From Hermatobates lingyangjiaoensis (taxonomy: Eukaryota; Arthropoda; Insecta; Hemiptera; Hermatobatidae), in assembly GCA_026182355.1 (NCBI GenBank), contig JAPFBL010000069.1:1338001-1402000 (forward strand): a stretch of DNA of 64,000 nucleotides, read 5' to 3'. The position numbers and the translations under genes are program-made. Position 1 is the stretch's first letter, and every line of letters starts with the position of its first letter. Below the pieces are notes generated by a model that was not told where the DNA came from, ran no database searches, and was given only the letters and a program-made list of their open reading frames with translations. Below, piece after piece: positions 57,765 to 64,000 of the stretch.

Positions 57765-58624
57765 ACAACATCATTATTATCATCATCTATAAAATATTGA
57801 AAATACTTTGAGGAATGTTAAATAGTGTAAATTTGTTAAAATTGTGAAAACAGTTTATTTCATTAATTTCTATATTTTATACATTTCTATAATTAAGTAG
57901 AAATTACAAACTAATATTGCTAAAGTATTAAAAAAAAAATATAATATAAAATGGAAAATGAAACCAGTGGCTTTCCCATTTGCATAAACAGCAGAGATTT
58001 CTCAATTGTACAGTTAAATTACTTATCTTATTTGTTAAAATAAATATTTATCTTTATTATTACATTTTGTTTTTAATTATTTTTTTGTTATTTACAAATT
58101 GTTGAGTATCATACATTATTTTATCAGTGTATCTATCCAAAGCAATGACCCAAATTTTATTGACAAAAATCCCTAATTTTCTGCAAAAATTGCATGAAAA
58201 CTTCACAGCCCTTAGCCTATTGATGTTATAGAAAAAATTGTGTTGCATCTGAAAGTATGTGGAATTTTAAACGCCCTCGATAGTTAAACGTTGTCTCAAA
58301 TGAATTTTTTTTTGTTGGTTTCCCAATCTCCATACTTATAAGTTTTCAGCTTTTACTACTGTTCTAAGAGAGGAGATTTTAGCTTAATAATGATAATAGT
58401 TTAAACATTAAAGCTGGAATGTCTTAATAATCAAATCTCGCAAAACAATAATCAAAATATAAATTTAAAAAATGGAATAGTATTAAGGTTTTCTAATTGA
58501 AAAGAACTGAATAAATGTAGAAAGATTATTCACTTTTCTCTACGTTTTTCCAGTTTTTTCACAAAGAAAAATTAAAATATGTTGGACTTTTTTATATATA
58601 ATTGAGATTGATATCATTAGATAT
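57765..58624. other. AT-rich non-coding DNA, nothing recognised
   Basis: No open frame, RNA signal or shared repeat was seen. Confidence 0.45.
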
Positions 58625-58935
58625 ATAAAAGTGCCTATCCAAGTGTCACACATGTACAGTACTTTTTATATTTGACTATCGTCATCAAGAGGAAATGTTG
58701 AAATTTCAAACTGAGTTTTATTGGTATTTTATGTGTTTTACACATTTTTAAAAAAAATGGTAAATAACACGACGTTTTTATGTAATAAGCAGACGCTCCA
58801 AAACTACTTGTTCAAAATTAGTAAAAATACACAAATAAGAGAAAATCCCAGGCTTACAAACTTTAATTTTTGGATTAACGTCAGGAAGGGACGATATAGA
58901 GAATCGAGCCGATATAGAGAGGGTTGAAACAGTGA
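58625..58935 (-). mobile_element. Two diverged PLE-type module B copies
   Basis: 58637-58695: minus strand CTCTTGATGACGATAG then TGTACATGTGTGACAC. 58815-58935: minus strand TTCCTGACGTTAATCC, AAAAATTAAAGTTTGTAAGC, then a pyrimidine run. Both keep the motif, AAAAATTA and GTA order. Confidence 0.4.
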
Positions 58936-59225
58936 AACCGATCCCAGATATTCATCTGTACCCTTAAAGGTACTGAAGGTATTATTTTGAATTTTTTACC
59001 TAATTTGTGTATCTATACTAACGTTAAACTAGATATATTTGTAGTCTAGATTATATGTTTACAACTGGATTTAAGAATAATTGGTAATGACAAGTGTGAT
59101 TAGATTCTTTTGACTTTGCTCAGAGATATCAGGAGTTGAGAAGAGCTTCATTCCCACTATGCCTACTGTTCAGTCTGGATTTATGAAAGTTAATGAATAA
59201 GGTAGCTGATTCAGCCTAGTTTGCA
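58936..59225. other. Non-coding DNA
   Basis: Nothing recognised. Confidence 0.35.
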
Positions 59226-59420
59226 ATGGTGCGTGTTCCAGCCGCAATTAGCCAAAAACACTGCCTCCTCAGACCACCACAGCTGACCTTCTCTCCAGGT
59301 AGACCCACCACCTGGTACCCACCTGCCTTACCCCAAAACCGCTTAATTAGCACCCCTCTACTCCATTATACACACTCTTCCCTTAGCTCTGCTAACGACT
59401 CCTTTTTACAATCATTTTAA
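59226..59420 (+). other. C-rich open segment, 64 codons, unrecognised
   Basis: A C-rich, pyrimidine-biased segment that is open in one plus-strand frame and rich in Pro, Leu, Thr and Ser. No splice signals are convincing and the composition alone explains the open frame. It stands out from the AT-rich flanks. Confidence 0.2.
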
Positions 59421-60771
59421 CTCATTATACACTAACCAAGCTTTTTTTTTATATAATTTAAAATAAATTGGAAGAAGTTATTTCTTTCGATAACATCAGT
59501 TAAGATAACATTTAGAAAGAGGATCAAAAAAAGTTATGGAATTGTATCTAATGAATTGATAATATATGATAGAATCCCCTGGTTGAATGAACAGCCTTTT
59601 TGTTGCCTGTGACTTTCATAGGTATTGTTTGTACTCTAAATAACTAAATAAAAAAAAAAGTAATTTAAAGGGAAGAATCAGATAATTTTTTTCTCATACA
59701 ATAACATCAACAGTACGAGATCCTCGTATAAGTTTGTAACAGCTGGAATTATAACTAAAGGAACCAATGGACTCTCCCATAAATATGTCTTCGGATGCAG
59801 CTTCATGTCAAAAGGCACATTAACTGCATCACAAAAGAAATGTTACACTTCTTTTGAAAAGAAGGTGGTACTCCAAGACCAGTCAGTTGTAGAGAGTCTG
59901 GTACAAAAAGGCACATGCTAAACACATGTTTTAATTCAAAGCTTTTGGACCACATTTTAATCAAATTTTAATACTATACGCAATGTTGAAATTTCAAGAA
60001 TGACTTTAAGACTTACTTCTCTATTATCTAATTGACATTTTGCTAATTTTCACTCCTTCAGTTAATATAACAAGAAACTCTCAAGAAATATAAATTGAAT
60101 TCTTCCGTGTGACCTATTTTGCCTAATTAGTTTGAATACCATTTTAGGGAGAGTAATTAATGAAAAGAAATAAACGTTTTCTTAGATGTCTAATTTTAGT
60201 ATTGAACATTTTTTTCCAATTTTAATCCTGTTTTCTTTTCTCTTACTAATGTCGCTCAATAGTCTTCTTAAGATACTTGTTTTACATAATAACATTATCA
60301 GTCGGTGGACGCTTTCACGTTTCCACTCCTGCGTAGCATCTTCTCTTTCTTTTTCTCCTCTCCTAAAGGTGACGAAAAAGCCGAAATGATCGAGAATCGT
60401 GAGATGAGAGTCTCTTATTTGTGTTTCCTAATTGTAACTTTAATTATAATGAAATTATATATACTTATACTAATAAATGCTTATTTTATTCTCCATGGCA
60501 TTAAGGTATGGACTGATATATGATAACATCATTTTGAATTAATTAGTTATAGTATCTTTTAAATTAGTAGCTAATAAAAGATACAGCTAAAGCAGGTATT
60601 CGAAAATTGATTTTGAATGTAAATTACTATAATAATTAATATTTATATTACTGTAAATTTATGAATTTATTTATATTTATAAATTCCTTATATAATTTAA
60701 TAAAGTTATTTAACAGCATACTGGTTATCAGTGGTTGTTGATCTTTTTCAGTTCATACTCGTAATCTACAA
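59421..60771. other. AT-rich non-coding DNA, nothing recognised
   Basis: Two overlapping frames at 60186-60523 are Phe/Leu/Ser-rich without motifs. Confidence 0.4.
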
Positions 60772-61318
60772 CCATTGTTCCCAAAGTAGTCTACATGGGC
60801 CCTTATGAGTCCATGAGAAAAACTAGTATTTTAAGGTCCATAGCACGCTGTCAGCGATCCACGTTTAGTTTATATGCATATAACTGGGAAACATATCTAA
60901 AAATGAATCAAAGTATAGCAAAGTGACCGTTAGAATATTCAAACTTTATAATAATACATCCAATATTCTAGTCAGTTTGTTATGTTTCAATATTTAAAAT
61001 GTTTTATTACATTTGTTTTAATATATTCAAAACGGATTCTTTTATAATTTATTTCATCATACTTTATAAAATACTAATAAAGAACTAATTTATTATTATT
61101 TTAATAAGGTTGTTTGTATTTCAACATCGCGTTGTAAATGTAGTGAAATTATTTCATTGTTACACATTTCACTTACCTAAAAACAAATGTTTGTTTGAAA
61201 ATTTACACGCATATTATTATGTTTTTTGAGTACCCGTAGGGTTGGGGGGGGGGGGGGTCCACAGATTGTAAGATAGCTGTCAGGGGGTCCAAAAGCAAAC
61301 AAAGTTTGAGAAACCCTG
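60772..61318. mobile_element. hAT-like non-autonomous element, ~547 bp
   Basis: The left end CCATTGTTCCCAAAGTAGTC then TACATGGGCC and the right end, inverted, CAGGGTTTCTCAAACTTTG then TTTTGGACCCCCTGAC are typical of hAT ends (CAGNGGTTCCCAAA-type followed by GGGTCC). Flanks ATCTACAA (60764-60771) and ATCTATAT (61319-61326) match at 6 of 8 positions, consistent with the 8 bp duplication of hAT. No transposase is present inside. A run of 14 G lies near the right end (61244-61257). Confidence 0.6.
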
Positions 61319-61326
61319 ATCTATAT

Positions 61327-61984
61327 TAATACGGGATTCATGTTTGACTATCTGTGGAGTAGCTGAAGACACACACCGAGTGTGTCTCAAGGGGTTAACG
61401 GTTAATTACTAATTAATAAAATGCTAACAAACCAATGACGCATAAAGCATAAAATCATCAAATAGACAAACTATACAAAGACGAACAATGAATTGAAAAA
61501 ACACAGATAGAGGCGATAATTATTATCTGTTCGTTGATCAACACTTTGCAAATGTATAATTTTATTTAATGAAATAGTTGCAACGGAGCCTTATTCTTAT
61601 TTAAAGGCTTCTTTAAAAGATTACAAGCTATCCCTAATAGAAAAGCAATTGAAATTACTAAAGATATAAAAATAATTAAATTGTGATCTTAAAGAGTGCT
61701 AAAGAAGGTATAAAAACATCCAAGAAACAAAGGATAAATAATAGAGGGATAATATCTGAACATAAACGGAATAAATAGAACTATAAGTATTCAAAGAAAC
61801 ATCTTCTAGAAATCTCGCACCTTAGCTGAACAATGTACCAGACAGAGAGCACAACGGCTGAAATCATAAAAGAATAAAGACTCTGCATTTTGTCTCTACT
61901 ATGAGGTTGATAAACTGGAACACAACTGTGGTGGAATAAACGAACAAGTCCTTGCCTGGTCTCACCTCCCGAATAACCACCCCA
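61327..61984. other. AT-rich non-coding DNA, nothing recognised
   Basis: A minus-strand frame at 61781-62017 lacks recognisable domains and overlaps the module downstream. Confidence 0.4.
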
Positions 61985-62130
61985 GGAGAATAGATGTAAC
62001 CTGAAGAAGAACATCAATGTTCAAAACATGTTGTTTGGTTTCTTATAATAAATTTTTTTTGTGTGGTGACTTAATACTTTCCCCAATATGATTAAATACC
62101 ACACTATAACAGATTGCACAGTTAATGAAT
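61985..62130 (+). mobile_element. PLE-type module D, second copy
   Basis: ACCTGAAGAAGAACATCAAT then GTTCAAAACATGTTG, TTTTTTTTGTGTGGTGAC and GATTAAATACCACACTATAA then CAGATTGCACAGTTAATGA follow the layout of 47910-48052. The GAACAT/ATGTTC stem is perfect, but the core G of GAAAC is A. Confidence 0.55.
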
Positions 62131-62448
62131 AAGCGAACGATGTGAAATGGTTTCGACATATTTCTAAACAAAAACCTATTGATAGTTGAGTAGATAATGT
62201 TGTGTCAAAGGTAAGGTAGTGTTTTCAGCATTGCAAACACGTCAGCCTAATCTGCATGATGACTCTAGACACTTTACAGAATATAAAACTATCTCGAGTT
62301 TAATGGGCACAGTGTTACTATAACACTGTAAAAACTTTGGGTAAGAATTCGAGTATAGATTGTATCTGTTGCTTTTCCACTGCTTACAGACAAAGTGATT
62401 TTTTTTTAAATACCTTTTATGAATACAGATCAGACATTTTCTATCCTT
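62131..62448. other. Non-coding DNA
   Basis: Nothing recognised. Confidence 0.35.
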
Positions 62449-63440
62449 GGGTCAGGCAGACCAGTGGCTTGTGTGCTCGCCTCTGGACTAGTAGACTCCA
62501 AGTTTAATTCTCACTGTGGTCTTGATTTCTCCACACGGGAGATAGAAAAATATGAGCTCACTGTCTCTCAAAGAGGACATCAAGCCGTCACTCCTGAGCA
62601 TGTACGATATTAGATACTAGTTGAGGATCCCTACTCTATACAGTCACTGGAACTGTAAGGGCAACTGTAAGGCCGATGAGCTCGCCCGATCTGGCACTAC
62701 TCTCTCAACGCAGGATATCCTATATGACTTAGGGACCCCACTTTCTACATGTAAGCATTAGATCAAACAGGGAATTAATGAATGCCTCAAACAAAGATGA
62801 TCCGAGAAGGACACGTGTTTTATTTCAAAGCAGTTGTCGCCTTCCTGTAATTCCAGAAGGACTAAGAATCTTCTCTCTATGAATAGAAGAATGGTAGCCA
62901 ATGTGATCGCTGATTCCACGGGGCACTGGCTAATAGAAAACACGCCACTAGGTTAAGAATGGAGGCGTGCAGGGCATGCCAGAACGAGGAAGAGGAAAAC
63001 ACAGTTCCTCACTTTCTCTGTCAATGGCTCAAAGAAGGAAAGAAGCATTAGGAGAGACTTCTTTGACAATCTTGAGAATTTAGCATCCACTGGTATCAGG
63101 GATCTGTCTAGATTTATTGTTCTCTCGAGATGGTTCGAGTGGACTAGTGACGGGGGAGAATAGCCCCAATTCTTCTTTGTTGTATCACAAGCGGCTGGCT
63201 TGCGGCCTATGTGTGTTCTCTCTTCGGACGGCCACTGTAACCTAACCAAACCTAGCCTACTCTACATAAACTTGAGTTAATTAAAATTTAGGACTCTCAA
63301 TGCAGAATTAACAGGGTAGTGCAAGTGAGCCATTACCAAAACGGTTGCCAAATAATACACGAACCACACATTCCGTCTGTAGAACAGCACTAAAAGGTGA
63401 AGGCCTATAAGAGGGGGGATTGGAAAACAAATATGATCTT
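62449..63440 (+). mobile_element. tRNA-derived SINE, tail type 3, split by a LINE
   Basis: The head and body 62449-62642 (TCAGGCAGACCAGTGGCTTG, box B-like AAGTTTAATTC, GATCCCTACTCTATAC) resume at 63256 (CCTACTCTACATAAACTTGA, then AAAATTTAGGACTCTCAATG) after a 613 bp insertion. The tail (TAACAGGGTAGTG...GTTGCCAAATAATACACG) matches the 17531 copy. The join repeats CCTACTCTA at 62630-62638 and 63256-63264 as a target-site duplication. Confidence 0.88.
62643..63255 (+). pseudogene. 5'-truncated non-LTR retrotransposon (RNase H end), pseudogene
   Basis: One frame opens with HWNCKGNCKADELARSGT, the conserved end of a LINE-encoded RNase H domain (the ADELAR motif after a GN-K). A Cys-rich segment, MEACRACQNEEEENTVPHFL, follows in a second frame at about 62957-63020, the zinc-finger-like C-terminal region of these LINEs. 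A third part, RDFFDNLENLASTGIRDLSR then FIVLSRWFEW, ends at a stop near 63162. Frameshifts and stops separate the parts. An RNase H next to such a C-terminal region points to the I/R1/LOA group. The 3' UTR TGTTGTATCACAAGCGGCTG...GCGGCCTATGTGTGTTC ends CACTGTAACCTAACC. It was cut at its 5' end on insertion. Confidence 0.88.
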
Positions 63441-64000
63441 AACATACTCCACACTGTGGCTTCTAAATCCCACATGTAATACACTGGATAGTATAGGTAA
63501 TACCTTTACTATTGTAGAAACAAAATACATTACTCATGGTTTGTAATTAGTTTGTAATTACTCATATTGTAATCATTATTTGTAATGAGACTATTAAACA
63601 TGGTCTCATTATGTTTATTAGTAGCCTACATTGTTCATTTGTTCAGAATTTCTAATTTCAGCTGTTTCAAGTTTATTACAAAAGTGATCTTCAAAAGGTA
63701 ATTGACATTGTATTTATTGCTTGGAACTAACTGTTTTACACCCTTTCCGTGAAAAAAAATCTAGAGATAGAACCTGAAATCGAAAAGATGAACATCAAAT
63801 AGGTACAAGTGGTTACACCTGCCCTGTCCGTTTAATCATCTGACATATCTCTATATATAAAGTTCGTGAGTTTGTTTGTTTGTTCACCCACTTCCCGGGT
63901 AGATTGAGACCTGAAATTAAATATATATTTATTACCTTAATAATGTTAAATGAAAGAAAATTATCACTATATTCCCAAAATTGGGGCCACTGTAGCAAGT
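63441..64000. other. AT-rich non-coding DNA, nothing recognised
   Basis: A TTTGTAATTAC-type short repeat is at 63540-63583. No gene signal up to the window edge. Confidence 0.4.

Noticed and set aside
58928..58945. SINE tail type 2 fragment (GAAACCGATCCC)
   Set aside because: Only about 12 bp match, with no body beside it; chance is likely.
59226..59420. 64-codon Pro/Ser-rich gene
   Set aside because: C-rich composition alone removes stops, and no family match, splice signals or upstream signals were convincing.
61781..62017. Possible PLE coding region upstream of module D
   Set aside because: Translations in all frames lack PLE motifs and contain stops; only the module itself is supported.
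62953..63249. 98-codon minus-strand frame
   Set aside because: It is antisense to the LINE relic, whose plus-strand frames show the conserved motifs.

Overview
The window looks like a gene-poor, strongly AT-rich stretch of an invertebrate nuclear genome. I find no complete protein-coding gene, no prokaryotic gene layout and no functional tRNA or rRNA gene. The longest open frames are about 100 codons, and most are microsatellite or repeat translations. Three signs point to an arthropod: a non-LTR retrotransposon tail that ends in a CCTAACC-type sequence, tRNA-derived SINEs that share that tail, and many Penelope-like element (PLE) relics next to (TA)n tracts. A crustacean such as a copepod is possible, but that is a guess.

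Layout. 1-13 kb: mostly featureless AT-rich DNA with one SINE (3.5 kb), PLE-type modules (4.7, 5.0, 6.2, 6.75, 8.3 kb), a ~150 bp (TG)n tract (5.9 kb), a doubtful terminal exon (8.9 kb) and pieces of a DNA transposon family (2.3 and 11.6-12.9 kb). 13-23 kb: SINEs (12.9, 15.9, 16.2, 17.5 kb; one inserted in another), a 213 bp foldback (14.0 kb) and a ~54 bp satellite (18.1 kb). 23.9-25.95 kb: a ~2 kb DNA transposon with ~98 bp terminal inverted repeats. 27-31 kb: PLE modules, often as head-to-head inverted pairs, plus a full-length SINE at 29.4 kb. 34-35.3 kb: a noisy duplicated block that may be an assembly artefact.

36.4-46.2 kb is the richest interval. It holds a PLE-derived foldback, a truncated SRP (7SL) RNA-like sequence, a second transposon end, a PLE GIY-YIG endonuclease relic with stops and a frameshift, two more PLE N-terminal relics that run into (TA)n, and a dense cluster of PLE modules. 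47.9-48.6 kb has another PLE-type motif and a 43 bp x 8 minisatellite. 51-53.2 kb is a group of SINEs, one with a perfect 14 bp target-site duplication. 60.8-61.3 kb is a hAT-like non-autonomous element. 62.4-63.4 kb is a SINE split by a 5'-truncated LINE that encodes an RNase H tail and a CCHC-like end.

How the parts relate. The SINEs carry at least three different 3' tails on one tRNA-derived body, and one tail matches the 3' end of the LINE in this window, the usual sign of a SINE that uses that LINE's machinery. The PLE modules share a CTGANGA...GAAA core resembling the hammerhead ribozyme core known from PLE terminal repeats. Several are followed by a GTAAGT/GTGAGT splice-donor-like sequence and abut (TA)n tracts. 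No cellular pathway can be read from this window.
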